A stretch of DNA of 64,000 nt from NCBI RefSeq assembly GCF_002746455.1, contig NZ_NWUW01000006.1:1-64000 (forward strand). Reading direction: 5' to 3'. Source of the DNA: Bacillus fungorum (GTDB lineage: Bacteria; Bacillota; Bacilli; Bacillales; Bacillaceae_G). A model generated the notes under the pieces. That model was not told the DNA's origin and ran no database searches. It worked only from the letters and a program-made list of their open reading frames with translations. The position numbers were made by a program, and so were the translations under genes. This document shows, one piece after another, positions 26,393 to 39,526 of this stretch (position 1 is the stretch's first letter; the number at the start of each line of letters is the position of its first letter).

Positions 26393-26918
26393 GGAAGAGC
26401 TCATGCTTGCGTATCAAAGTGGAGATAAACAGGCTGGAGAAAGACTATATGTTTTAATCAAACCAGCGCTATATACATTTTTGTATCGATTTAACCGAGA
26501 TGAGCAATTAAGTATCGACCTTGTGCAAGATACGTTTTTGACGCTAGAGCGTAAGAAACATATGTATGAACCTGAAAAAGGTAGAATAAAAACGTATTTA
26601 TTTCAAATCGGTTATCGTCTTATGATTAATAAATTAAATAGGAGAAAAAAGTGGCGTACGCTTTTGCCATTTTTAGTGCCGATTCCGGAAAAAGAATTTT
26701 CTCACGAAGATCGGCTCACAGTAAGAGAAGCAATTTTGAAAGTTCCAGAAGAGCAAAGAGCGGTCCTAATCCTTTCTTATTATCATGACATGCAGCAAAA
26801 AGAAATTGCAGAGATATTAAACATTCCGATTGGAACGGTGAAATCGAGACTTCATAACGGAATAAAGAAATTGAAACAATTGCTGGAGGTGGATGAAATT
26901 GAGCGAAAATCCCTTTAA
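26373..26918 (+). CDS. ECF-type RNA polymerase sigma factor
   Basis: A 181-residue sigma-70 family factor. Region 2 reads LYTFLYRFNRDEQLSIDLVQDTFLTLERKKH with the conserved DLVQDTFL; region 4 reads VPEEQRAVLILSYYHDMQQKEIAEILNIPIGTVKSRLHNGIKKLK, a clear helix-turn-helix for the -35 element. RBS AAGGAG lies 10 nt upstream, inside the previous gene. The regulon is unknown. The next gene overlaps its 3' end and encodes a small one-helix membrane protein, an arrangement typical of sigma/anti-sigma pairs. Confidence 0.88.
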   Translation: MAQIGIEEELMLAYQSGDKQAGERLYVLIKPALYTFLYRFNRDEQLSIDLVQDTFLTLERKKHMYEPEKGRIKTYLFQIGYRLMINKLNRRKKWRTLLPFLVPIPEKEFSHEDRLTVREAILKVPEEQRAVLILSYYHDMQQKEIAEILNIPIGTVKSRLHNGIKKLKQLLEVDEIERKSL

Positions 26919-27144
26919 GAATGAATATAAATTACAACAGCATTTAGATAGTGATCATGTAGAAATACCAGAATTTCCAAAAACGGTAAGTCGCTTCGAT
27001 CGATTAATCGGATTTCTTGGTTCTCCGGCGAAAGATCCTGTGGAGGCGACGATTGGGAATGATTTATCGGTTGTGTTTCATGTATCATTATTAGTTGGGG
27101 TTCCAATTCTTTCTCTTATTACGATACTCTTTATGGCGTTGTAA
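26893..27144 (+). CDS. Small one-helix membrane protein, candidate anti-sigma partner
   Basis: An 83-residue protein overlapping the sigma gene by 26 bp. The cytoplasmic N-terminal part (about 1-55) contains FPKTVSRFDRLIGFLGSPAKDPVEA, and one C-terminal transmembrane helix follows (about 58-81). No anti-sigma zinc motif (HxxxCxxC) is seen. The context suggests it may hold or modulate the sigma factor. GGAGGTGG precedes an ATG at 26893 closely; a TTG at 26899 is an alternative start. Confidence 0.65.
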   Translation: MKLSENPFKNEYKLQQHLDSDHVEIPEFPKTVSRFDRLIGFLGSPAKDPVEATIGNDLSVVFHVSLLVGVPILSLITILFMAL

Positions 27145-27221
27145 AGGGTTGGTAAGAAGAGAAACCAGGCCTCTATTTGACACGCCTATATAAATGATGG
27201 TATAAAGAAAAGTATATGAAT

Positions 27222-27472
27222 AATTGAGCGTGGAAAGGGAGAAGTAGTGATCATTTCCCTGTTTTAGAGAGCTGATGGTCGGTGGAAATCAGCACATAGA
27301 TGATCGCGAATTACGCCCCTAGAGCATCTTTTTTCGATTGAATTGTATTCAAAAGGGAAGAGACGGTGCTAAGCCGTTATGTAAATAAGGTGGTAGGCTT
27401 TTTTGGTCTGCAACTAGGGTGGTAACGCGATAATTAAAATCGTCCCTTATTTGAAGGGGCGATTTTTTTATG
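27222..27472 (+). promoter_or_regulatory. T-box leader (tyrosine-specific) of tyrS
   Basis: tRNA-sensing attenuator. Stem I carries the AG-bulge/GA loop pattern AGAGAGCTGATGGTCGGTGG, and the specifier loop GAATTACGCC places a Tyr codon TAC at 27312-27314. The T-box sequence AGGGTGGTAACGCG is at 27416-27429. The terminator AAATCGTCCC/GGGGCGATTT with a T run is at 27436-27470. Uncharged tRNA-Tyr would stabilise the antiterminator and turn tyrS on. Confidence 0.95.
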
Positions 27473-27517
27473 TTTTTAACCTTCACGCCAGTAATGAACT
27501 TAAAGGAGAGTATGTAG

Positions 27518-28777
<1,260 letters not shown>

Positions 28778-28802
28778 TCAGGAACGAATATAAACAAATA
28801 GT

Positions 28803-28846
28803 ACCCCGAATTATAGGCTGAAAAGTTTATGATTCGGGGTTTTTAT
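28803..28846. terminator. Terminator after tyrS
   Basis: Stem ACCCCGAAT/ATTCGGGGT followed by T residues; 19-nt loop. Confidence 0.8.
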
Positions 28847-28854
28847 GTATGGAT

Positions 28855-29157
28855 TTAAATCGCCGGATCTTTTCTTTTAAATAGAATATAAAGAATTAAT
28901 ATGAGCATATAAAGTAAGCTAATGAGCATAACGATAAATGCCGTTGGATAAAATTTTGCTGCATATATAAAGAAATCGATTTGATAAATATCTTGGTAAT
29001 TTGAAACGGTGCCTTTAAAGTAATTCGTAAACTTAGCGCTATATTTCCATTCATCAGGATAATCTATTAAATTACTCCCCTGATACCAACTTATCAGTGC
29101 TGAAGTAATAAATAGCATAAATGAACTTCCGAGTTGAACCATTTGGTTTATTGTCAA
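28855..29157 (-). CDS. Small membrane protein (YfzA-like, tentative)
   Basis: A protein of about 100 residues with two transmembrane segments (MVQLGSSFMLFITSALISWY and FYPTAFIVMLISLLYMLILILYILF) separated by a loop with YPDEWKYSAKFTNYF. I chose the TTG at 29157 because AGGAGGTGG sits 7 nt upstream; upstream ATGs at 29202 and 29244 extend the frame but have weaker RBS. The resemblance to YfzA is only suggestive. Confidence 0.55.
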   Translation of the reverse strand: MTINQMVQLGSSFMLFITSALISWYQGSNLIDYPDEWKYSAKFTNYFKGTVSNYQDIYQIDFFIYAAKFYPTAFIVMLISLLYMLILILYILFKRKDPAI

Positions 29158-29307
29158 AAAGAATCCACCTCCTATTTTATGGTTATTATAGCGTGCATTC
29201 ATATACTTGTAACCTTTTTGTTGTAATCTCCTTTTCGAGTTCATACGGAAATCACATGTAAGCGGTATGATAAATGTATAACAACTAGAAAGGAGTGGTA
29301 AAACAAA

Positions 29308-29436
29308 ATGTCACTAGAAGCGCTCATTATTTTTTCTTTGCTAAATGCGGGTCAGCTTGCAGAGAATTCGAAGGTGGATATACATAAAGAGCAGAAAGAT
29401 GCTTATGTATATGTTCAGAAAGAGGAAAATAAATAA
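29308..29436 (+). CDS. Small protein of 42 residues
   Basis: ATG preceded by AGAAAGGAGTGG. The product MSLEALIIFSLLNAGQLAEN continues as a charged tail ending VYVQKEENK. The N-terminal 16 residues are hydrophobic. It has a strong RBS and its own intergenic promoter space. Function unknown. Confidence 0.6.
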   Translation: MSLEALIIFSLLNAGQLAENSKVDIHKEQKDAYVYVQKEENK

Positions 29437-29454
29437 TTTTATTTTATATAAACG

Positions 29455-29487
29455 AAAAAAGCCAATCCACAGGATTGGCTTTTTGTC
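29455..29487. terminator. Bidirectional terminator between the 42-aa gene and rpsD
   Basis: Stem AAAAAAGCCAATCC/GGATTGGCTTTTT. Confidence 0.9.
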
Positions 29488-29488
29488 A

Positions 29489-30091
29489 TTAACGAGAGTA
29501 GAACTCTACGATTAATGCTTCGTTGATTTCAGCTGCTAACTCAGAACGCTCAGCGTGACGAGTGTAAGTAGCTTCTAATTTATCAGCATCGAAAGTTAAG
29601 TATTCTGGTACGAAGTTGTTAACTTCGATCGCTTCTTTAACAACAACAAGGTTGTTAGATTTTTCGCGAACGCTGATAGTTTGACCAGGTTTTACACGGT
29701 AAGATGGGATATCTACGCGAGCGCCATCAACCATGATGTGACCGTGGTTTACTAATTGGCGAGCTGCACGACGAGTGCGAGCTAAGCCCATACGGTAAAC
29801 TAAGTTGTCAAGACGAGCTTCAAGAAGGATCATGAAGTTTTCGCCGTGCTTACCAGGCATTTTACCTGCTTGGTCAAATGTGCGACGGAATTGACGCTCA
29901 GTCATGCCGTACATGTGACGAAGTTTTTGTTTCTCTTGTAATTGTAAACCGTATTCTGAAAGTTTCTTACGTTGGTTAGGACCGTGAGGACCTGGTGCGT
30001 AAGGGCGTTTTTCTAATTCTTTTCCTGTGCCGCTTAGAGAGATTCCAAGACGACGAGACAGTTTCCAAGCTGGACCTGTATAACGAGCCAT
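29489..30091 (-). CDS. rpsD: 30S ribosomal protein S4
   Basis: Primary 16S rRNA-binding protein that nucleates small-subunit assembly; it also acts as a translational autoregulator. 200 residues with the S4 N-terminal [26 protein letters not shown] and the S4 domain [44 protein letters not shown]. It has its own promoter and a roughly 190-nt leader, as in other Bacillus. Confidence 0.98.
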   Translation of the reverse strand: MARYTGPAWKLSRRLGISLSGTGKELEKRPYAPGPHGPNQRKKLSEYGLQLQEKQKLRHMYGMTERQFRRTFDQAGKMPGKHGENFMILLEARLDNLVYRMGLARTRRAARQLVNHGHIMVDGARVDIPSYRVKPGQTISVREKSNNLVVVKEAIEVNNFVPEYLTFDADKLEATYTRHAERSELAAEINEALIVEFYSR

Positions 30092-30278
30092 AGTTGACTC
30101 CTCCTTTAAAAATGTTTTTATTTACGTAAAATAAAAACAGACGTAATCGATATTTACGGGCATTTTGTTTTCATGTACCTTCGCTCCAGCAGCAGGGAGT
30201 TACGAGATACACCTCCGTAGAGGAACAAAATACAAACGATAAACTCACATTACAAGGCTGCCTTTTTATTTTACACAA
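30092..30278 (-). promoter_or_regulatory. rpsD leader (probable S4 autoregulatory RNA)
   Basis: Long 5' UTR with a CCTCTACGGAGG hairpin, a GC-rich stretch CTCCCTGCTGCTGGAG, and a 10-bp stem GTTTTTATTT/AAATAAAAAC close to the RBS. Bacillus S4 is known to repress its own mRNA through such a leader; assignment here is by position and structure. Confidence 0.6.
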
Positions 30279-30284
30279 ACGCTA

Positions 30285-30313
30285 TTATATCTTTTACCCA
30301 GAGTTTCGTCAAG
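30285..30313 (-). promoter_or_regulatory. rpsD promoter (sigma-A)
   Basis: Minus strand TTGACG and TATAAT about 17 bp apart; transcription begins near 30278. Confidence 0.75.
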
Positions 30314-30488
30314 CGAGTACGTTTTTGTTTTATGCATATAAATTTTGGAAATGAACAAGAAGGAATTTAAAACGATATAAAAGAAGAGATAGAAACACAA
30401 ATGAAACGCTTACATAAAATGAAGTAAAACATTCATCAAATTTTTATGGATGAATATGCGGCAATAAAAACATAAGGGGGATGTTTTT

Positions 30489-31531
30489 ATGAAAAAGAAG
30501 CATATGGAGACAGCGTTAATTCATCACGGTTATACACCTGAGGAACATAAAGGAAGTTTAACACCACCGTTATTTCAAACGTCTACATTTACATTTGAGA
30601 CTGCGCAGCAAGGAGAGGCGAGTTTTGCGGGAGTAGATCTGTCTTATATTTACTCAAGGCTCGGAAATCCGACTGTAAAATTATTTGAAGAACGTATGGC
30701 GGTGTTGGAAGGAGGAGAAGAAGCGCTTGCTTTCGGATCGGGTATGGCAGCTATTTCAGCAACTTTAATTGGTTTTCTAAAAGCTGGAGATCATATTATT
30801 TGTTCAAATGGATTATACGGATGCACGTACGGCTTTTTAGAAGTGTTAGAAGAAAAATTTATGATTACGCATTCGTTTTGTGATATGGAGACAGAGGCTG
30901 ATATTGAAAATAAAATTCGCCAAAATACAAAGCTTATTTTCGTTGAAACACCGATTAACCCAACGATGAAATTAATTGATTTAAAACAAGTTATCGGGGT
31001 TGCGAAGCGAAATGGTTTACTTGTCATCGTTGATAATACGTTTTGTTCACCTTATTTGCAAAGGCCGCTTGAGCTTGGTTGTGACGCTGTTGTGCATAGT
31101 GCAACAAAATATATTGGCGGTCATGGCGATGTTGTAGCGGGTGTAACGATTTGTAAAACGAAAGCGTTAGCTGAAAAAATTCGCCCGATGCGGTAGAAGG
31201 TGTTTGGTATCCAGAAGGGGAGCTAGCATCTTGCCAAATGAAACGGGGCGGCGGTGTGATTTCTTTTTCGGTAAAAGGCGGGAAAGAAGAGACGCAAGCG
31301 TTTATCAATGACCTTCACTTTATTACAATTGCGGTAAGTTTAGGAGATACAGAAACGTTAATTCAGCATCCGGCAACGATGACGCACGCTGCGATTCCAG
31401 CTAAGTTAAGACAAGAAATGGGCATTTATGATAATTTAATACGTTTATCTGTCGGTTTAGAATCGTGGGAGGATATCGTTTCTGATTTAGAGCAGGCATT
31501 AAAGAAAATATCTACTGTTAGTAATCAATAA
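30489..31531 (+). pseudogene. Broken PLP-dependent gamma-lyase (methionine gamma-lyase/CGS family)
   Basis: Trans-sulfuration family enzyme. The 5' part (235 codons, MKKKHMETALIHHGYTPEEH) retains YSRLGNPT, AFGSGMAAIS, LYGCTYGF and the PLP-lysine motif HSATKYIGGHGD, then stops at a TAG (31194-31196). From 31187 another frame continues the gene (DAVEGVWYPEGELASCQMK) and the 3' part ends at 31531 with LSVGLESWEDIVSDLEQAL. The junction falls at GATGCGG, which fits both sides (the end of RPMR and the start of DAVEG), so about 130 bp were probably lost between short direct repeats. Family members are about 390-400 residues; here the combined coding length is about 347. Both halves are probably non-functional. 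Confidence 0.85.
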
Positions 31532-31592
31532 AAAAAGAGCTAGCTATCGGTTTCGTACGTGATGTACTTAATCGATAACTAGCTCTTTTTTG
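31531..31592. terminator. Bidirectional terminator
   Basis: Stem AAAAAGAGCTAG-TATCG/CGATA-CTAGCTCTTTTT with a long loop. Confidence 0.8.
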
Positions 31593-32072
31593 TTACATAT
31601 GTTTTAGGAGTGTTTCCACAAATTTTTCTAAATAACGCTGATCTACTTCGTCAAAACGATTTTTTTCAGGACTATCAATATCAAGTACACCAATGACATT
31701 CCCATCTTTTATAATCGGTACGACGATTTCTGAATTCGAAGCACTGTCGCAAGCGATGTGTCCTGGGAATTGGTGAACGTCTGCTACAAGCTGTGTTGTT
31801 TTTGTTTCAGCTGCAACGCCGCAAACGCCTCGTCCAAATGGAATGCGCACGCAAGCAGGCATTCCTTGGAATGGTCCAAGAACAAGCTGATTTCCTTCTG
31901 TTACGTAAAAGCCCACCCAATTCACACGATCTAAAAATTGGTTTAATAATGCGGACGCATTTGATAAGTTTGCGACTACGTTTGATTCGCCAGTTAATAA
32001 TGCATCCAGTTGTTTAATTACTGTCTCATATTGCTCTTCACGAGAACCTGCATAACTTTCTTTAGTAAACAT
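31593..32072 (-). CDS. Free methionine-R-sulfoxide reductase (GAF domain, YtsP)
   Basis: Reduces free methionine-(R)-sulfoxide. A 159-residue single GAF domain with the fRMsr cysteines at 74, 84 and 108 (MPACVRIPFGRGVCGVA and HIACDSASNSEIVVPI); their spacing of 10 and 24 equals that of the E. coli enzyme (84, 94, 118). VIGVLDIDSPEKNRFDEVDQ completes the fold. Located between rpsD and refZ as ytsP is in B. subtilis. RBS AAAGGGAG. Confidence 0.92.
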   Translation of the reverse strand: MFTKESYAGSREEQYETVIKQLDALLTGESNVVANLSNASALLNQFLDRVNWVGFYVTEGNQLVLGPFQGMPACVRIPFGRGVCGVAAETKTTQLVADVHQFPGHIACDSASNSEIVVPIIKDGNVIGVLDIDSPEKNRFDEVDQRYLEKFVETLLKHM

Positions 32073-32219
32073 AGAAACAACTCCCTTTTTATCGAGATGT
32101 GTAAAACATTAGCAAAATACGATGTATTTCACATGACTTTGTCGATAGAAAATTAAAGGAATTTGTCTTAAAAGTCAAGAAATTTAAACTATAGCTGTTC
32201 AGTGAGAGGGAGTGAGCGC

Positions 32220-32858
32220 ATGAAGCAGACGAAACAAAAAGTAATTGATGCGGCAATATCATTGTTTTACACGAAAGGTTATGATGGAACGTCGGTGCGA
32301 GACATTGCAAAGCGAGCGGATGTGAATGTAGCGAATATTTCATATTATTTTGCTGGAAAGCAAGGCCTATTAGAACAGCTTATTACTGATTTTTTAGAAG
32401 GGTATATTCATGTGATTGAAACGTCCTTTGAACAGAGAGAGTATTTGCCAGCTAAAGATGTGATGGTGCAAATGGTGCGCGGGATTTTACGATATCAATT
32501 TGATAATAGAGAACTGACACGTTTCTTTTACCGAGAGCTTTCGCTTGATACGACATTAATTCGTGAAGTGATGACCGTTTATTTTTCTAAAGAAAGATAT
32601 TATATAGAGCAAATCATAAAGCAAGGCAAAATGAAACAAGAGTTTAAGAAGGTATCTTTTACAATGTTTATGACGCAATTAAAAGGCATGATAAATATGC
32701 CGTTTTTATATCCGCAATATATATCAGAAGTGCTGCATTCTTTTCCATCTGAGACATTTTTCTTAGAAATGTACACGAAAGAAATTGAGCACTGGATGGA
32801 ACAAGCATTATGTAAAACGAATATGTATCAGGAATGGCCAAGAGCTGTTCATATGTGA
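32220..32858 (+). CDS. refZ: TetR-family regulator RefZ (YttP)
   Basis: Forespore-expressed DNA-binding protein that in B. subtilis tunes FtsZ-ring placement by binding motifs near the origin. The 212-residue protein has the TetR helix-turn-helix KQKVIDAAISLFYTKGYDGTSVRDIAKRADVNVANISYYFAGKQGLLEQLI. I chose the ATG at 32220 with AGGGAG upstream; the frame extends to 32202 without RBS support. Position beside ytsP and ezrA supports the identity. Confidence 0.88.
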   Translation: MKQTKQKVIDAAISLFYTKGYDGTSVRDIAKRADVNVANISYYFAGKQGLLEQLITDFLEGYIHVIETSFEQREYLPAKDVMVQMVRGILRYQFDNRELTRFFYRELSLDTTLIREVMTVYFSKERYYIEQIIKQGKMKQEFKKVSFTMFMTQLKGMINMPFLYPQYISEVLHSFPSETFFLEMYTKEIEHWMEQALCKTNMYQEWPRAVHM

Positions 32859-32895
32859 AAAATCCCCACCTAACGGACTGAGGTGGGGATTTTTA
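32857..32895. terminator. Bidirectional terminator
   Basis: Stem AAAATCCCCACCT/AGGTGGGGATTTT with a short loop. Confidence 0.9.
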
Positions 32896-33814
32896 TGTTT
32901 TCTTTTCTTTGCCATACATTGTTGCATAATAGCGCGATAATTGTTAATGAGGCTCCGGTAATTTCAATTTTGTCGACTGTATAATCTCGAAAGATGGAAC
33001 CCATAAGTGCAAGTACAGGAACTAAATTCATAAATAATATGCCGTTAATAGATGAAATATAGCGATTTCCTGTGTTCCAGCAAAATACAGCGATAACACC
33101 TGCAATAATCGACATATACAAGAGTTCAAAACGAACGTTCATAATTGTACGTAGTGACGGTACAGTAACGACGTTTGTGTAAGTGAAGAAAATGACAATA
33201 ACGATGAGTGAAATTGAGCCGAATAAACAAGTTAACGTCGTATATCGAAGTGGTGACCAAGATTGAAAACGAGCACCGCCATTCGTGTAAATGACCCAGC
33301 AAGTAACGCCGCATAGCATAAGTATATTTGTTGAGAGGTGACTGGCAGCTCCAAATAATAAGTAAATATTTCCTTTTGAAATGACAAGCATAACACCGAA
33401 CAATGCACCGAACATACAAAGGAATGTGTAGTTTTGTGGGCGTTTGTTTTTGGTTATCCACTGCAATAATAAAGCGATGAGTGGCATAAGAGACTGAATC
33501 ATTGCAGCATGGATGGCTCCAGCAGGTCCGGCAAGTTGTTGGCCGTAAAAAACGAGAAAACCATATCCAGCAAAACCGACTGTTCCGTAAAAGAATAAAG
33601 AAAATGTTCTTTTTTCTAAGCGGAGCGAAGTTTTTCCTTCAGTAATGAATAGCAAAATAAGAAAAATAATAGCTGCTGATCCGTATCGGATAGTTGTGAA
33701 GAAGAACGGATCGATAAACTGCAGGGCACTTGCCATGACAGGAAACATAAATCCCCAAGCAGTGACGGCAAGTAAGCATAGGAGGGATCCAAGTAGCATT
33801 TGTTTTTTGTTCAA
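32870..33814 (-). CDS. EamA/DMT-family transporter
   Basis: A 314-residue integral membrane protein with ten hydrophobic segments in two EamA halves (first half about 7-140, second about 155-300; motifs FFTTIRYGSAAIIFLILL and FWNTGNRYISSINGILFMNLVPVLALMGSIF). Members export metabolites such as amino acids; the substrate here is unknown. Start is a TTG with AAAGGGGAAAG upstream. The LysR gene starts about 125 bp away in the opposite direction and may control it, the usual divergent arrangement. Confidence 0.85.
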   Translation of the reverse strand: MNKKQMLLGSLLCLLAVTAWGFMFPVMASALQFIDPFFFTTIRYGSAAIIFLILLFITEGKTSLRLEKRTFSLFFYGTVGFAGYGFLVFYGQQLAGPAGAIHAAMIQSLMPLIALLLQWITKNKRPQNYTFLCMFGALFGVMLVISKGNIYLLFGAASHLSTNILMLCGVTCWVIYTNGGARFQSWSPLRYTTLTCLFGSISLIVIVIFFTYTNVVTVPSLRTIMNVRFELLYMSIIAGVIAVFCWNTGNRYISSINGILFMNLVPVLALMGSIFRDYTVDKIEITGASLTIIALLCNNVWQRKENIKIPTSVR

Positions 33815-33938
33815 GAGTATCTTTCCCCTTTACATTTCGTTATAGTAAGTTGATGAAATAAGTATAAAGAGTAATTGTTTATAAAAGGAAATATCGATTT
33901 TTTATGACAGTTATAACTTTTTGTTAGAGGTGTGTACG

Positions 33939-34838
33939 GTGGATTTAGAGGCAGTACGATCGTTTATGGAAGTAAAGAATACGCGAAGTTTATCAAAGGC
34001 AAGTAAGCTTCTACATATTTCTCAACCGGCGCTTAGTAAGCAAATTCAAAGGTTAGAGGCAGATTTAGAGGCTACTTTACTCAAGCGTTCAGCGCAAGGG
34101 GTGGAGCTAACAGAGGCTGGAGAGTTATTTATAACAAGAATGTTACCGATTTTGGAACACATACATGAAGTGAAAGCCGAAATGAAGAAATTTCAAGAGA
34201 AGCAGAAAATTTCTATAGGCATATTACCAAGCTTAGCAGCGCATTATATATCAAAATGTAAAGATATATTAGGTGATGGGTTCGAAGTAGAATGGAAAAT
34301 TGAGCATACGAAAGTACTAATGGGACTCTTTAAAGAACGGAAGATTGAAGCGATGTTCATAGATTCAGTAGTAGAAGGCACTACGTGTATAAAAGAAATA
34401 CGAGAAGAAAAAATTGTTTGTGTCGTTTCAAATGATCATCTTTATAAAGAGAAAACAGTAATCCAAATGGAAGATTTGCAAAATGAAAAGTTAATCGTAT
34501 ATCCAGAAATCTGTGATGTAAGGAAAATGATTACGAATATGTTTCAAGGGATAGGGGCGAAACCAATCATTGCATTTGAAACTTCTTATGCAGAACCGAT
34601 GCTTGCGATGGTCGGAGCGGGGCTTGGTATCACGTTACTTCCAGAAATGTCAGTAGAGCAAGCGGTAAAGCAAGGAAATGTGCATGCGATTTCTATTGAA
34701 CCATCACTTGTGCGCAAAATTTATTTCGCATCTCATAGGGAAGAAGGCCCTCTATCCCGCTATTTGCCTGACAGTAAGACCCCCACCTTAAAATTCAGCG
34801 AATGCAAAGAAGTTAGGTGGGGGTCGGGCTGCCCGTAA
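33939..34838 (+). CDS. LysR-family regulator with altered C-terminus
   Basis: LysR-type transcriptional regulator. The N-terminal winged helix is VRSFMEVKNTRSLSKASKLLHISQPALSKQIQRLEADL, and the effector domain follows (ISIGILPSLAAHYIS through GAGLGITLLPEMSVEQAVK). I chose the GTG at 33939 (MDLEAVRSF) with AGAGGTG upstream. The last 25 or so residues (after PLSRYLPDS) are encoded by a repeat element (34779-34923), so the native C-terminus seems replaced. It probably regulates the divergent EamA transporter. Confidence 0.85.
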   Translation: MDLEAVRSFMEVKNTRSLSKASKLLHISQPALSKQIQRLEADLEATLLKRSAQGVELTEAGELFITRMLPILEHIHEVKAEMKKFQEKQKISIGILPSLAAHYISKCKDILGDGFEVEWKIEHTKVLMGLFKERKIEAMFIDSVVEGTTCIKEIREEKIVCVVSNDHLYKEKTVIQMEDLQNEKLIVYPEICDVRKMITNMFQGIGAKPIIAFETSYAEPMLAMVGAGLGITLLPEMSVEQAVKQGNVHAISIEPSLVRKIYFASHREEGPLSRYLPDSKTPTLKFSECKEVRWGSGCP

Positions 34839-34923
34839 AAGCCCGATTGGTGAGGGCTGATAATCAGTGGGGATGAACAAAACCCCCACTGATTAAAGTT
34901 TCACTTTATTGCATTCATTTGAT
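34779..34923 (+). repeat. Hairpin-rich intergenic repeat element (bcr-like)
   Basis: About 145 bp with nested inverted repeats: GACCCCCACCT/AGGTGGGGGTC (34779-34826), CGGGCT/AGCCCG, AATCAGTGGGG/CCCCACTGATT (34862-34894), and GAATGCAA near the start complementary to TTGCATTC near the end. It would fold into a compact RNA or cruciform. The layout resembles the short mobile bcr repeats of the B. cereus group; specific family not determined. It contributes the 3' end of the LysR ORF. Confidence 0.55.
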
Positions 34924-36871
<1,948 letters not shown>

Positions 36872-37080
36872 TGTAATTTTGAGAGCGATGTTGCTATAAT
36901 GAATAGCGGAATACAGTAAGGTTATTCGTTTTAAAATAAAGTGAAACTGTAATCAGGAGGGCATCCTCACTAATTGTCAGCCTTCACAATCGGGATAAAA
37001 TGGAACCTTTGAGTAGTCTTAGCGTAATGACACGTATTTATGATATGATTATATGATGTGATAGCGCTGAAAGGGGAAGA

Positions 37081-38226
37081 ATGATGATCTATTTTGATAA
37101 TAGTGCGACGACGAAGCCATATCCAGAAGCCCTTCAATCGTACGTAACGGTTGCAGGGAAATATTTTGGGAATCCTTCTTCTATTCATTCGCTTGGAGGA
37201 GAGGCAGAGCGTCTATTAACACAATCAAGAACAATTGCAGCGCAGCTTCTTCACGTTAAACCTTCTGAAATTATTTTTACATCAGGTGGAACGGAAGGGA
37301 ATAACCTTGCAATTAAAGGGATAGCGATGAGGAATCGTTCGCGCGGTAAACATATCATTACAACAAATATTGAACACGCGTCTGTGTTTGAAGCATATAA
37401 ACAATTAGAAGATCTCGGTTTTGCTGTAACATATTTACCGGTTAATGAGCATGGTGTTGTATCGGTAGAGGATGTAAAACGAGCACTTCGTGAAGATACG
37501 ATTCTTGTGTCAATTATTCACGTGAACAACGAGACTGGAGCAATTCAGCCTGTTGCTGAAATTGGAACGTTATTATCGAACTATCCGAAAATAAGATTCC
37601 ATGTGGACCATGTACAAGGGATAGGAAAAGTACCGCTTGATTTATACGCTTCTCATATTGATCTTTGCTCAATATCTGGACATAAATTCCACAGTGTAAA
37701 AGGAACGGGTCTTCTTTATGTACGTGATGGCGTAAGGTTAGACCCAATTTTATCAGGTGGTCAACAAGAGCTTAAATATCGCTCTGGTACAGAGAACTTA
37801 CCTGGCATTGTAGCGATGGTGAAAGCACTTCGCATGACGATGGAAAAAGTGAAAGAAAAGGTAGCTCATTTGCAAAGTTTACAAGCAGAGCTTGTTCGTT
37901 TCTTTAAAGAAATGGAAGACGTAACGATCAATACGTCGCTTGCATATGCAGCACCGCACATTTTAAATGTATCATTTGTTGGTTTAAAACCAGAAGTAGT
38001 CGTTCATGCTTTAGAAGAACACGGTGTATATGTATCGACGAAGTCTGCTTGTTCTTCAAAAGCAAATGAAGTGAGCAGAGTGTTAGTGTCAATGGGAGTA
38101 CCGCATGCCGCAGCTGCAAGTGCTATTCGCATTAGTTTAGCACCAGAAAATACGATGGAAGAAGTAAAACAATTTGAAGGTATTGTGAAAGAAACAATGC
38201 CAAAATTATATGAAGTGATGAGGTAA
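37081..38226 (+). CDS. Cysteine desulfurase (NifS/IscS family, YrvO/NifZ type)
   Basis: PLP enzyme that takes sulfur from cysteine and passes it as persulfide, here probably to ThiI for tRNA 4-thiouridine. 381 residues. MIYFDNSATTKPYPEAL start, NNETGAIQPV, the PLP lysine in SISGHKFHSVKGTG and the active-site loop Cys in STKSACSSK. Either ATG at 37081 or 37084 may be used after AAGGGGAAG. It lies 6 bp upstream of thiI, the same pairing as nifZ-thiI in B. subtilis. The 36.87-37.08 kb gap shows only promoter-like AT-rich sequence. Confidence 0.93.
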   Translation: MMIYFDNSATTKPYPEALQSYVTVAGKYFGNPSSIHSLGGEAERLLTQSRTIAAQLLHVKPSEIIFTSGGTEGNNLAIKGIAMRNRSRGKHIITTNIEHASVFEAYKQLEDLGFAVTYLPVNEHGVVSVEDVKRALREDTILVSIIHVNNETGAIQPVAEIGTLLSNYPKIRFHVDHVQGIGKVPLDLYASHIDLCSISGHKFHSVKGTGLLYVRDGVRLDPILSGGQQELKYRSGTENLPGIVAMVKALRMTMEKVKEKVAHLQSLQAELVRFFKEMEDVTINTSLAYAAPHILNVSFVGLKPEVVVHALEEHGVYVSTKSACSSKANEVSRVLVSMGVPHAAAASAIRISLAPENTMEEVKQFEGIVKETMPKLYEVMR

Positions 38227-39447
<1,221 letters not shown>

Positions 39448-39473
39448 ACCATAAATTACCATATCTGAAACGT

Positions 39474-39503
39474 GTATGAAGTCATGTTGTTTATCACACT
39501 CTA
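39474..39503 (+). promoter_or_regulatory. Putative sigma-G promoter of the SASP gene
   Basis: GTATGA and CACTCTA separated by 17 bp, close to the sigma-G consensus (GMATR and CATNMTA), ending 23 bp before the start codon. Forespore expression is expected for a SASP gene. Confidence 0.5.
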
Positions 39504-39526
39504 TACTCACAAGGAGGTGATACAAC

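Noticed and set aside
30330..30488. Short frames upstream of the broken gamma-lyase gene
   Set aside because: The only ATG frames with near-RBS context are under 15 codons, and no S-box or T-box features are visible.
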